A DNA stretch of 64,000 nucleotides, from positions 62,001 to 126,000 of the forward strand of contig BMWJ01000007.1 of the NCBI GenBank assembly GCA_014651175.1, written 5' to 3'. Origin of the DNA: Streptomyces clavifer (lineage in GTDB: Bacteria; Actinomycetota; Actinomycetes; Streptomycetales; Streptomycetaceae). The notes below the pieces were generated by a model. That model had not been told where the DNA came from. It saw nothing but the letters and a program-made list of their open reading frames with translations, and did no database searches. Positions within the stretch are counted from its first letter, which is position 1. Each line of letters begins with the position of its first letter. This document shows positions 16,490-25,005 of this stretch, piece after piece. Position numbers and translations under genes: made by a program.

Positions 16490-17524
16490 TCAGGTCACCG
16501 CCACCGTGTCCGGCGCTCCTCGCAGCCCTGCGATCCGGGCGAGACGTTCCAGGGAGTCCACCAGAGCCTCCCGGTCGTACGTACTCGTGGTGACCAGCAC
16601 CTCGTCCGCGCCCGTCTCCCCGACGACCAGCTCGAGTCCGGCGGCCACCGCGTCCTCCGTGCCCGCCAGGTGGCCGCGCAGGCCGCTCTCGTACAACTCA
16701 CGTTCCTTGGGCGTCATGGTCAGCCCCTCGATGCGCTCGGCCGTGGCCAGCGGCGGGAAGCTGCCGTGGCTGCGCGCGTACGCCATGGACCAGGCCTCGG
16801 GTACCAGGAGACGGCGGGCGGCTTCCTCGGTCTCGGCGACCGCCACCGTGCCGGCCACGACCACATACGGCTCCGAGGCCCAGGCCGAGGGACGGAATCC
16901 GCTGCGGTAGCCCTCGACGGCCCGCATCAGCTTCTCGCGACCGCGGAGATCACCGACGACCAGGGGCAGCCCGGCCGCCGCCGCGATGGCGGCGCCCTCG
17001 CCGGTCGCCAGGACGTACGGAGGTACGCGCAGGCCCTCGGCCGGCCTCGCGTGCACCTGAGGGTGGGCCCGCTGGGTGCCGTCGAACCAGCCGAGGAGCT
17101 CGGAGAGCTGACCGGCGAAGGCGTCGGCGTCCTCCTTGTCCCGGCCCAGAGCTCTGCGGATCCCGTCCGTGAAGCCCACGGAGCGCCCCAGTCCCATGTC
17201 GATGCGGCCGGGGAACAGGGAGGCGAGCACACCGAACTGTTCGGCGACGACGAAGGGCTGGTGGTTGGGGAGCATGACCCCGCCCGTACCGACGCGGATG
17301 GTGGAGGTCGCGGCCGCCACGGCCGCGGCCAGGACGGTCGGCGCCGAGCCTGCCACACCGGGCACGCTGTGGTGCTCGGCCACCCAGAAGCGGTAGTAGC
17401 CGAGCGCCTCGGCCGTACCGGCCAGCCGGACGGTGTCCCGCAGCGCCTGCGGGCCGTCGTACCCCTCCCTGGTGCGGGAACGGTCGAGGAAGGAGAACCG
17501 GGTGGATGCGATGGCAGAGCTCAC
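16490..17524 (-). CDS. LLM-class flavin-dependent oxidoreductase (luciferase-like monooxygenase)
   Basis: 344 residues from GTG 17524; frames further upstream lack homology. N-terminal FSFLDRSRTREGYDGPQALR, then YYRFWVAEHHSVPGVAGSAPT with the conserved HH, RVGTGGVMLPNHQPFVVAEQFG and PGRIDMGLGRSVGF are the signature of the MsnO8-type LLM family. These use FMNH2 or F420H2 to oxidise or reduce small substrates. Monocistronic between two terminator-like regions. The ribosome site is weak, so the start is uncertain by some codons. Confidence 0.88.
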   Translation of the reverse strand: MSSAIASTRFSFLDRSRTREGYDGPQALRDTVRLAGTAEALGYYRFWVAEHHSVPGVAGSAPTVLAAAVAAATSTIRVGTGGVMLPNHQPFVVAEQFGVLASLFPGRIDMGLGRSVGFTDGIRRALGRDKEDADAFAGQLSELLGWFDGTQRAHPQVHARPAEGLRVPPYVLATGEGAAIAAAAGLPLVVGDLRGREKLMRAVEGYRSGFRPSAWASEPYVVVAGTVAVAETEEAARRLLVPEAWSMAYARSHGSFPPLATAERIEGLTMTPKERELYESGLRGHLAGTEDAVAAGLELVVGETGADEVLVTTSTYDREALVDSLERLARIAGLRGAPDTVAVT

Positions 17525-17685
17525 GCATGGTTCAACGCCCCCGGGCCGCCGTGATTCCCGGCAGAGCCGCGCGACCAGCGGTGGCCGTGCGTGCGCGAGA
17601 TGACTTCGCCACCCTGCTCGGCTGCGCCGCGCCGTTCCGCGCCTTCGGCGGGACGGTCGCGAGGGGCCGGGGCACGGAAGGGGCC

Positions 17686-17722
17686 GTTCCACGGTGTCGG
17701 CTGCCTGCCGGCACCGTGGAAC
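17686..17722 (-). terminator. Strong terminator downstream of the LAL regulator
   Basis: Arms GTTCCACGGTG (17686-17696) and CACCGTGGAAC (17712-17722) are perfect over 11 bp. Pairing continues as T.G plus CGGC/GCCG to a 5-base loop, for about 16 paired positions. Confidence 0.8.
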
Positions 17723-17819
17723 GCCTCTGACCGGTCCCGGGTCGGCCTTCCGGTCCCCGTCGGGGACCGGCCCGCTCCGCAACGGGTGGCGTGCGGCGCC
17801 GGGACATGCCTCCGAGGTG

Positions 17820-20747
17820 TCAGGAACGGGCCATGAGGGCGGCGAGTCCCGCCCGGGTGGCGACGTCGGTCTTTCGGAACACCCGGGAGAGGTGGGTCTC
17901 GACGGTGCGAGGACTGAGGTAGAGCCTGGCGGCGATCGCCTGGTTGGTGAGACCCTCGGCGACCAGTTCGGCGACCTCCCGTTCGCGCGCCGTCAGCGAG
18001 GCGAGCCGGGGCGGAGTGATGGAGGGCGCGGCGGGTAAGGACGTGGCCGGTGCGGAGGTGCCGGGTACGGGCGGCCGCGTCATCTCCGCCAGGCCGATCA
18101 GCAGGCCCGCGCCTCCGGTGACGGCCATCCGGTGGCCCTGCTCCCACATGGCCGCGCCCCGCGCGCCCAACCCGGCGGCCGTCATCACCGGGGCCGCGAG
18201 CAGCAGGGACCGCGCCTCCCAGAACACCGCACCGGAGCGTGCACTTTCCGCCACTGCCTCGGTGAGCAGCGTCGCCGCCGTGGCCGGGTCACCGCCGTGC
18301 AGTGCGATCTGTGCCGCGCTCCGCAGTGCGGAGGCGCGCTGCACCGGCAGCCCGAGCCGCTCCGCCTCCTTACCGGCCCGCTCGGCCCAGACCGACGCGG
18401 AGTCGACATCCCCCGTGGAGAGGGCCGCCGTGACCAGAAGCTCCGACAGGAGGGGGCGCATCGAGGGCTGCAGGCCCTGCAGGTCGTCGCCACCGGCGCG
18501 AAGGAGGGCGTCCCGGGCGCGGTGCGGATCGCCGCCGGTGAGCGCCGCGTAGCCGAGCATGGACCAGGCCATGGAGGCCCGCCAGTTGTCGCTGGGCCCC
18601 ATCGTGGCTACGGCTTCCTCGGCGGCCGCCAGTGCCTTCGGGGCGCCGGGCTCGGATGCCGCCACCAGCACCTGGGCCTTGTTGGCCAGGACGAACGCGA
18701 GCAGTTCGCTGCTTCCGATGCCCCGAGCGATGTCCTCGGCCTCGGCCGCCAGCTCTCGGGCCGACGGCAGTCGGCAGGTCTGGATCCCTACGTGTGCCTT
18801 GCACAGCAGCAGGAGCGGCAGGAGGTAGACCTGCCCGCTGCGCCGGGCGATCTCCAGTCCCCGGTCGGCATGGCGCTCGGCGTCGGTGTAGCGGCCGAGG
18901 AACGCCTCCGCCCAGCCCAGTCTGGCCAGTGGTTCGCACACCGCCGTGAGGTCGCCGTCGGGAAGTCCGTCCAGCAGTTCGGCCGCCTGCTCCGCGAACG
19001 CGCCCGCGGCGGCCACACCGCCCTCGTAGGCCTCGCCGAAGGCGGCGACCGCCAGTGCCCCCGCTTCTCCGAGTTCGTCGCCCAGGGAGCGGGCTTCCGT
19101 GAGGGTCCGTGCGACTTCGCCCCGCATCTGCGGGTAAGAGGTGTTGTGCGGTGCGGACGAGCTAAGTTCGAGGCCGATCGACACCCTGTCGGACGGTGAC
19201 GGTTCGGGTTGTCTGCGCAGTTCGCGGCGCAGGAGCGCGATCGCCTCGGGGTACCTTCCGAGGTGCCGCTCCGTCAAGGCGCACAGCACGACCGCCGGCG
19301 TCCTGACACCGGTCTCGTCAGGACCGGCCGAGCCGATCACCTCGTGCAGCAGGTCCCGGCACTCCCGCAGCCCGCCGGCGACACCGAGCGCACGGGCCCG
19401 CCGCAGCATCAGATCGCGTCGCTCAGGTCCGTGTTCGACCGTGTCCGGCAGCAGCCGGAGTGCGGCCCCGAGCCAGTGTGCGCAGCTCGTGGGTGCCGTC
19501 GACGCGGTCTGTTCGGCGGCCTGCCTCAGTACGGCGTACGCCTGCGGGTCCCAGACGGTCACCGACCGTTCGATGTGCTGGGCCTGCTCGACGGCCGGTG
19601 CGCCCGCGCGGGCCAGCTCGGCTGCGGCGGCACGATGGATCTCGACGCGCCTGCGGGCGGCGGTGGACTCGTGGACCAGGGTCCGGATCACCGGGTGGCG
19701 CAGCGCCAGCCGGCCGCCCGGGCCCGGCCGCACGAGGTCACGCCGCTCCAGGGCGCCCAGATCGTCGTCGAGTGCGGCATCGGTGAGGCCGGTCGCCCTG
19801 CCGATCACCTGGGGCACGGCGTGATCGCCGAGCACGGCGACCGTCTCCAGGGTCCGACGCTGCGACGGGGTCAGCGGGGTCAGCTCGTCCAGCAGCAGCG
19901 CTGCGAGTCCGGTCGGCAGTTCGCCGAGGCTGTTCGTGAGGACCGTGGCGGACGTGCCGCCTCGCGCCGCGCGCTCGCGGTGCGCGTGCAGGAGGGAGAG
20001 GAAGTACAGGGGGTTGCCCTCACCGGCGGCGTAGAGCTGCGCGGCCCGGCCGCTCGGCAGATCGGAGGCCAATCCTTCGACACATTCCTGTTCCGCGAGC
20101 GGCGTCAGTCCGATCCGCGTCACCGCGTCGGTGTCGGCTCCGCGGGTGAGCGCCGCGGTGAGCGCGGACGGGGTCTGCCGGTCACGGCGGGCGACGACGA
20201 GGACGACGGGGCCGGACACCGGGTGCCGGACGAGATGGCTCAGGAGCTCCAGTGACGCCGGGTCCGCCCAGTGCATGTCGTCCAGCGCCACCACCAGCCC
20301 GCCGCCCCGGCCGAGCTGTGCCAACAGCCGTGCCACCGAACGGTGGAGAGCGAAGCGGTCGGCGGTGGCAGACGCCGGCCCGGGGGACGGCCCGGCACCC
20401 CGGCCGCCCAGGATCGGGGAGACCGCGTCGAGCAGCGCCGGTGCCGCGCGCAGCGGGCGGTCGTCCAGGTCGGCGAACGCGTCGGCGAACGGCTGGAACG
20501 GGAGGTGCCGCTCGTACTCCGTGGCCCGGCCGCGCAGTACCGTCACCCCGCGTCGCCGGGCGCGCAGGCACAGCTCCGCCATCAGCCGGCTCTTGCCGAT
20601 CCCGGCCGCACCGGTGATGTCGACGAGCGACGGGCCGCCCCGGCCCATACGGTCGATCACCGTGTCGAGCTTCCCCAGTTCGGCCGACCGGCCGACGAGT
20701 GGGCTTCCGCCGTCGCGGTGTGGGGCGGCGTCACTCGACGCTCCCAC
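17820..20747 (-). CDS. LuxR-family ATP-binding transcriptional regulator (LAL/MalT-type)
   Basis: About 975 residues from GTG 20747 behind AGAGG; GTG starts up to 20843 are also open. The order is an AAA-type ATPase (SPLVGRSAELGKLDTVIDRM; Walker A DITGAAGIGKSRLM; Walker B VVALDDMHWAD), then about 550 residues of TPR-like helices, then a C-terminal LuxR helix-turn-helix (LTAREREVAELVAEGLTNQA, LYLSPRTVETHLSRVFRKT). LAL proteins often control carbon use or secondary-metabolite clusters in Streptomyces. No cluster of that kind adjoins it here, so its targets are unknown. Monocistronic. Confidence 0.92.
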   Translation of the reverse strand: MGASSDAAPHRDGGSPLVGRSAELGKLDTVIDRMGRGGPSLVDITGAAGIGKSRLMAELCLRARRRGVTVLRGRATEYERHLPFQPFADAFADLDDRPLRAAPALLDAVSPILGGRGAGPSPGPASATADRFALHRSVARLLAQLGRGGGLVVALDDMHWADPASLELLSHLVRHPVSGPVVLVVARRDRQTPSALTAALTRGADTDAVTRIGLTPLAEQECVEGLASDLPSGRAAQLYAAGEGNPLYFLSLLHAHRERAARGGTSATVLTNSLGELPTGLAALLLDELTPLTPSQRRTLETVAVLGDHAVPQVIGRATGLTDAALDDDLGALERRDLVRPGPGGRLALRHPVIRTLVHESTAARRRVEIHRAAAAELARAGAPAVEQAQHIERSVTVWDPQAYAVLRQAAEQTASTAPTSCAHWLGAALRLLPDTVEHGPERRDLMLRRARALGVAGGLRECRDLLHEVIGSAGPDETGVRTPAVVLCALTERHLGRYPEAIALLRRELRRQPEPSPSDRVSIGLELSSSAPHNTSYPQMRGEVARTLTEARSLGDELGEAGALAVAAFGEAYEGGVAAAGAFAEQAAELLDGLPDGDLTAVCEPLARLGWAEAFLGRYTDAERHADRGLEIARRSGQVYLLPLLLLCKAHVGIQTCRLPSARELAAEAEDIARGIGSSELLAFVLANKAQVLVAASEPGAPKALAAAEEAVATMGPSDNWRASMAWSMLGYAALTGGDPHRARDALLRAGGDDLQGLQPSMRPLLSELLVTAALSTGDVDSASVWAERAGKEAERLGLPVQRASALRSAAQIALHGGDPATAATLLTEAVAESARSGAVFWEARSLLLAAPVMTAAGLGARGAAMWEQGHRMAVTGGAGLLIGLAEMTRPPVPGTSAPATSLPAAPSITPPRLASLTAREREVAELVAEGLTNQAIAARLYLSPRTVETHLSRVFRKTDVATRAGLAALMARS

Positions 20748-20873
20748 GGGTGTGATACCTCTGCCGAACTCCACGGCAATGTCTACCACGTTGAGCGGAC
20801 AGCCGTTCGACGGCCGCCGGTCCGCAACGTCGCGCACACCCACCGAGCCCGGCAGTTCCGTGCGCGACCGGCC

Positions 20874-21425
20874 TCAGCCGAACAGGGCGGTGAAGATCCA
20901 GACCGGAATGGCCACCACGACACTGAGAACGAGCACGCCCACCACCCAGGCGAGGAAGCCCAGGAAGTAACCGTCGCCGCTCTCCCATCTGCCGTGGCGC
21001 GCACAGGCGAACAGCCAGAGCGACACGAAGAGGAACGGCCCGAGAATGAATCCGGAGACGCTGACCCACGTGAGCAACGCATCGCCCGACAGCTCGTAAG
21101 CCCTCCCTCTGGCCGTACGCACCTCCACGACGCTGCCGGCCGGGTGCGGCTTCGCTGCCTTGTCCAGTGTGATCTCCCGCTGGGGTTCGCCCTCCTTGCG
21201 AGGCATGAAGACACCGATGCAGGCGGTGCCGTCCGCGTAGCCCTGCTCGTCGGTGGCCTCGTGGCACCCGGAGATCCTGACGGACCCGTCCGACGGGCCG
21301 ACCCCCAGAACAGCCGCGAGGTGGGATCCCGGCAACAGCCAGATCAGCCATCCGGCCACCGCCAGGATCACCCACCCTCCGGTCAGGGCCGCCCCCCGTC
21401 CGGCCCTGACCGCTATGCGCTCCAC
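20874..21425 (-). CDS. Membrane protein of unknown function
   Basis: 183 residues from GTG 21425 behind GAGGGGGG; the frame extends upstream but becomes arginine- and glycine-rich without structure. One N-terminal membrane segment (GGWVILAVAGWLIWLLPGSHL), an external domain with two cysteines (SGCHEATDEQ... GTACIGVF) and two C-terminal segments (GFILGPFLFVSLWLFACA and FLAWVVGVLVLSVVVAIPVWIF) are seen. This three-helix pattern resembles small DUF3592-like membrane proteins, but I do not claim the family. It lies between the LAL gene and a decayed reading frame. Confidence 0.6.
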   Translation of the reverse strand: MERIAVRAGRGAALTGGWVILAVAGWLIWLLPGSHLAAVLGVGPSDGSVRISGCHEATDEQGYADGTACIGVFMPRKEGEPQREITLDKAAKPHPAGSVVEVRTARGRAYELSGDALLTWVSVSGFILGPFLFVSLWLFACARHGRWESGDGYFLGFLAWVVGVLVLSVVVAIPVWIFTALFG

Positions 21426-21743
21426 CTCGCCGCCCCCCTCGCGATGGCCCTCGGGCCGCCCGGGATGAGCGCAGCTCGCTGGACCGCCCACACCCTCCCA
21501 CTCGGTGCGGCGCCGCGCGTCCGTGGTTTCCCTGACACGTCCTACGTACATCCGCGCGGGTGGAGCGGACAGCCCGTACGTAGCGAGGTGCGGGCTCACA
21601 CCGACGCCTTCCGTGCGGATCCTGCGAGCATCGCTCTCCGTGCCGCAACCCCACCGTGGGCCCGCCCTCATGCCGGTCTCCTGGACGAGTACGTCCGAGG
21701 ACAGCTGCAAGGTGAGCAAGGTCCGTGACACCGGGCTGTCCCA

Positions 21744-21953
21744 TCAGGCGAAGCCCGACCAGCCGTGCCGGTGCCCGTCGGGGCCGATGCCGCGGGCATG
21801 TCCCCGGCGGATCTCGTCGAAGGCGAACGGCGTCCAGTCGATGCCGCGTTCACGCAGTCAAGCGCGTACGGCCTCCAGCGGCCGTAGGCGCCCCGGCACG
21901 TTCTCCTAGGCCGCGACGGTGACCCGGTCGGCGCTCGACGTCTTCGTGTCCAT
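21744..21953 (-). pseudogene. Decayed small ORF with two in-frame stops
   Basis: One continuous minus-strand frame reads MDTKTSSADRVTVAA, TAG, ENVPGRLRPLEAVRA, TGA, LRERGIDWTPFAFDEIRRGH and then to WSGFA and a TGA at 21744. The three pieces keep the same frame and protein-like composition across both stops. Changing TGA to TGG (Trp) and TAG to a sense codon gives a plausible protein of about 69 residues. I do not recognise the family. The weak ribosome site and the stops together suggest a dead gene rather than three peptides. Confidence 0.5.
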
Positions 21954-22079
21954 GGCGCCCAGGATGCCGGTCGGCCCCGTCGGTGTCATGGCCTCACGAG
22001 GGCACGGACCGGGACGTGCGACCCGCACTGTTCTCACATCTTGATGTTCAAACAAACGCGCCTGTGTTAGAAATGAGCC

Positions 22080-22865
22080 ATGGGTGTCGCCAATCGTCTG
22101 GACCTGACCCTGCGGCTGGTGCAGGGCTCCGACCGGGTTTCCGTGTCGGAGCTCTCCCATCGCCTGGGGGTCTCCGAAATGACCGTGCGCAGAGACCTGG
22201 ACGCGCTTGAGCGCCAGGGGCTGGTGCGCAGGGTGCACGGTGGCGCAGTCGCCACGCGGTCCCGGCAGGAGGACGCGGGCTTCTCGGCGCGCGAGCCGTG
22301 GCAGGCCGCGACCAAGGACCGGCTCGGTGCGGCGGTGGCGGCGATGGTGGAGCCGGGCTCGCGTGTCCTGCTGGACGCGGGCACCACGACCGTGCACGTC
22401 GCGGAGCACCTGGCCGCACGGGCCCCTCTGACGGTGGCGGTCCTCAGCCTGCAGGCCGCCGTGTGCCTGGCGGACCGCCCCGGGATCGAGCTCCTGATCG
22501 TGGGCGGCCGGTCCCGTCCCGGCGAGCGGTCCCTGGTCGGCCCACTGGCCCTGCGCACGCTCGAAGCCCTGGCCTTCGACTGCTTCGTGCTGTCCATCGG
22601 CGGTGTGCACGCCGAGTACGGGTGGACGGAGTTCTCGCTGGACGACGCGGCCGTCAAGCAGGCCGCCCTCGCGGGTGCGACCCGCACGATCGCGGTGGCG
22701 GACGCGACCAAGCTCGGGGTGCGCGCGTTCAGCCAGGTCGCCGCGGTGGGCGCGGTGGACGACTTCGTCACCGACTCCGCCGCCGAGGACCCCGCCACCC
22801 ACCCCAACGGCCCCCTGACCCTGACAGCCCTGCGTGACGCGGGCGTCCACACCGTCCTGGCCTGA
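22080..22865 (+). CDS. DeoR-family transcriptional regulator
   Basis: 261 residues, the usual DeoR length. N-terminal winged helix (VSVSELSHRLGVSEMTVRRD LDALE) ends with the family motif GLVRRVHGGAV. The effector domain is DeoRC (VEPGSRVLLDAGTTTVHVAEHL; IVGGRSRPGERSLVGP; FVLSIGGVHAEYGWTEF), related to phosphosugar isomerases, so the inducer is probably a phosphorylated sugar or nucleoside. It heads an operon with a DUF4406-like protein and a Nudix hydrolase. The leader at 22040-22079 holds TTGATG about 18 bases before TGTTAG and the AT-rich TTCAAACAAACG, candidate promoter and operator. Confidence 0.9.
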   Translation: MGVANRLDLTLRLVQGSDRVSVSELSHRLGVSEMTVRRDLDALERQGLVRRVHGGAVATRSRQEDAGFSAREPWQAATKDRLGAAVAAMVEPGSRVLLDAGTTTVHVAEHLAARAPLTVAVLSLQAAVCLADRPGIELLIVGGRSRPGERSLVGPLALRTLEALAFDCFVLSIGGVHAEYGWTEFSLDDAAVKQAALAGATRTIAVADATKLGVRAFSQVAAVGAVDDFVTDSAAEDPATHPNGPLTLTALRDAGVHTVLA

Positions 22866-22891
22866 GCCGGGACCACCGAGGAGTACCTGGC

Positions 22892-23269
22892 ATGACCTCT
22901 GCGCCGCACCCCCTGATGATCCTGGTCGCCGGCCCGTACCGCGCGGGGACCGGCGACGACCCGGCCCTGCTCGAAGCCAACGTACGGGCGATGGACCGCG
23001 CCGCACTGACACTCTTCCGCGCCGGTCACCTGGCGGTCACCGGTGAGGCCCTGGCCCTCCCCCTGGTGCGTGCCGCGGGAAGCACCGGGCCGGGCGACGC
23101 GGTCTTCGACGAGATCTTCCACCCGCTGGCCGAACGGCTTCTCGAGCGCTGCGACGCAGTCCTGCGCATAGGGGGGCCCTCGAAGGGCGCGGACCGGATG
23201 ACCGAGGTCGCCCGGACCCGTGGCCTGGACGTCTACACCGGCATCGACGACATTCCGGCCGCCCGGTGA
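22892..23269 (+). CDS. DUF4406-like / nucleoside 2-deoxyribosyltransferase-like protein
   Basis: 125 residues with a Rossmann-like fold of the deoxyribosyltransferase superfamily: MILVAGPYRAGTGDDPALLE near the N-terminus, AALTLFRAGHLAVTGEALALP in the middle, and CDAVLRIGGPSKGADRMTEVA at the end, where related enzymes place substrate residues. DUF4406 proteins resemble nucleoside 2-deoxyribosyltransferases, but catalytic activity is not demonstrated. It starts 27 bp after the DeoR gene with GGAG ahead, and overlaps the Nudix gene by GTGA. The context suggests nucleoside or nucleotide-sugar salvage. Confidence 0.75.
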   Translation: MTSAPHPLMILVAGPYRAGTGDDPALLEANVRAMDRAALTLFRAGHLAVTGEALALPLVRAAGSTGPGDAVFDEIFHPLAERLLERCDAVLRIGGPSKGADRMTEVARTRGLDVYTGIDDIPAAR

Positions 23270-23934
23270 CCGCCGGCCTGGACACCCCCGACCGGCGCGG
23301 CCGCACGGGCCTGGACCGGCACGGCCGCGACCTGTCCGGAAACCCGCGGGTGCGTGTGACGGACGTGGCCGTGCTCTCCTGCGACTGGTACGTCCTGCGC
23401 AGGACGACGTTCGACTACCAGCACAGCGACGGGCACTGGAGCCGGGAGCAGCGCGAGACCTACGACCGGGGCGACGGCGCGACGGTCCTGCTCTACAACA
23501 CCGGCCGGCGGACCGTGCTGCTGACCCGTCAGTTCCGGCTGCCCGCTTACGTCAACGGGCACCGCGACGGGATGCTGATCGAGACCGCCGCGGGGCTCCT
23601 CGACGGCGATGCGCCGGAGGAGGCCATCCGCAGGGAGGCTGCCGAGGAGACCGGACACACCATCGGCACCCCCGAGCCGGTTTTCGAGGTCTACATGAGC
23701 CCGGGGTCCGTCACCGAACGCCTGCACTTCTTCGCCGCACCGTACGACCGGGTGGCCCGTGCGGCGGACGGCTACGGGATCGCAGCCGAGGGCGAGGACA
23801 TCACGACCGTGGAACTCCCCTTCGACGAGGCGCTCGCCATGGTTCGCAGCGGGGACATCGCCGACGCCAAGACCATCATGCTGCTCCAATGGGCCGCTCT
23901 GGACGGCCCGTACCGGCATCCCGACCAGCCCTGA
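23266..23934 (+). CDS. Nudix hydrolase (NudK/ADP-ribose or GDP-sugar pyrophosphatase type)
   Basis: 222 residues, start GTG 23266 overlapping the previous stop by 4 bp. The Nudix box is complete: GLLDGDAPEEAIRREAAEET, with the REAAEET glutamates that bind Mg2+. Upstream TVLLTRQFRLPAYVNGH and AAGLLDG are the NudK/NudF dimer and substrate features. Members cleave GDP-mannose, ADP-ribose or related nucleotide sugars. The N-terminal 35 residues are polar and variable. As third gene of the DeoR operon it fits clean-up of nucleotide-sugar products. Confidence 0.88.
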   Translation: MTAGLDTPDRRGRTGLDRHGRDLSGNPRVRVTDVAVLSCDWYVLRRTTFDYQHSDGHWSREQRETYDRGDGATVLLYNTGRRTVLLTRQFRLPAYVNGHRDGMLIETAAGLLDGDAPEEAIRREAAEETGHTIGTPEPVFEVYMSPGSVTERLHFFAAPYDRVARAADGYGIAAEGEDITTVELPFDEALAMVRSGDIADAKTIMLLQWAALDGPYRHPDQP

Positions 23935-24201
23935 CCGGCCGTTCCGCGCGACGGAGGGCCGGGGACGCGCCTGCGGTGACCGGCGCGTCCGGCATCGGCA
24001 GGATCGTTGCCCGCCGCGCCGACCAGCGCCGACGCCGGGGCGAACGTACCGCCGTCAGGCGCGCCGAAGGGACGGGCTCGCCCCCGCCCTGCTCGCGGGG
24101 CCACGCTCATCGAAGGCTGACGGGCGAAGAACCGCGGCGCCGGAAGGAGGAGCGGGGAAATCCGGTGGTCGTGGGGTGGAAGACACTCGTAGCATCCACC
24201 C

Positions 24202-24804
24202 ATGACTGAAGACAGCGGCACCGCGGACGCCGGGCTCGACGCGGAGACCGGGCGCGAACTCTGCCGGCGCGCCGAGTCCGTTGGTCTCGCCGCCGTGGAC
24301 GTGGACGATGCGGAGCTTCTGCACGGCTGGCGATCCGACCCGGTCGCCGCCTACGAGATCGGCATCTGGCCGCGCTCCCTCACCGCGATGCGCGAGCGCA
24401 TCGAGCGCGACACCGAGGACGACGACCGTGACGACTTCCTCGTTCTCCTCCCTGACGGCACCCCGATCGGCCATATCGCGCTGAGCAATCAGAACATCGT
24501 CAACGGCACGGCACAGGTCGAGCTGATGCTGGCCCCCGAGTATCGCGGGCAAGGCCACGGCTCCGCCGCTTTGGACGCCTTGGTGGACCTGGCGTTCGGC
24601 GAACTGCCTTTCCACCGCCTCGCGGTGGAGACCCATACGGAGAACGCCTCCGCCCTCGCGGTCCTCACCAAGTCGGGGTTCGTGCACGAAGGGGTCAGCC
24701 GCGCCGCCTGTCTCCACCGCGGCCGCCGCCACGACCTTGCCGTGCTCTCACTGCTCCGGCCCGAGTGGGAGGCCCTGAGCCGCCCTCGCGCCTGGGATGC
24801 CTGA
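24202..24804 (+). CDS. GNAT family N-acetyltransferase (RimJ/RimL type)
   Basis: 200 residues with one GNAT domain from about residue 25. The acetyl-CoA motif reads LAPEYRGQGHGSAALDALVD (pattern R/Q-x-x-G-x-G/A), followed by FHRLAVETHTENASALAVL and KSGFVHEGVSRAACLHRGRR, typical of the RimJ/RimL subgroup that modifies protein N-termini or small amines. Cytoplasmic. Start ATG 24202. Monocistronic, with a bidirectional terminator downstream. Substrate unknown. Confidence 0.88.
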   Translation: MTEDSGTADAGLDAETGRELCRRAESVGLAAVDVDDAELLHGWRSDPVAAYEIGIWPRSLTAMRERIERDTEDDDRDDFLVLLPDGTPIGHIALSNQNIVNGTAQVELMLAPEYRGQGHGSAALDALVDLAFGELPFHRLAVETHTENASALAVLTKSGFVHEGVSRAACLHRGRRHDLAVLSLLRPEWEALSRPRAWDA

Positions 24805-24959
24805 CCGGGATCAGGACACCGGATCGACGACGGCCTCTTCGCCCTCGGCCCGGCGCGGGAACCGAATCGTGCTGCCCTATCCCCGTCGGGACGGGGACGA
24901 CCACGGGCTCAGCCGAACGCGCTGCGACATCAGCCCCTGCGGCCTGAGCCCTGACCCCG

Positions 24960-24998
24960 CCCTCCCGGGCCAGGTACGCGGGGCCTCCCCCGGGAGGG
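24960..24998. terminator. Bidirectional terminator hairpin
   Basis: Arms CCCTCCCGGG (24960-24969) and CCCGGGAGGG (24989-24998), 19-base loop, between convergent genes ending at 24804 and 25006. Confidence 0.65.
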
Positions 24999-25005
24999 CA
25001 TCGCG

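Noticed and set aside
17686-17722. Operator for the LLM monooxygenase gene
   Set aside because: The long perfect stem with a short loop lies at the 3' side of the LAL gene and over 160 bp from the LLM start; a terminator is the better reading.
21744-21953. Selenocysteine reading of the TGA
   Set aside because: A second stop (TAG) is in the same frame and no selenium gene or SECIS-like hairpin is evident; decay is simpler.
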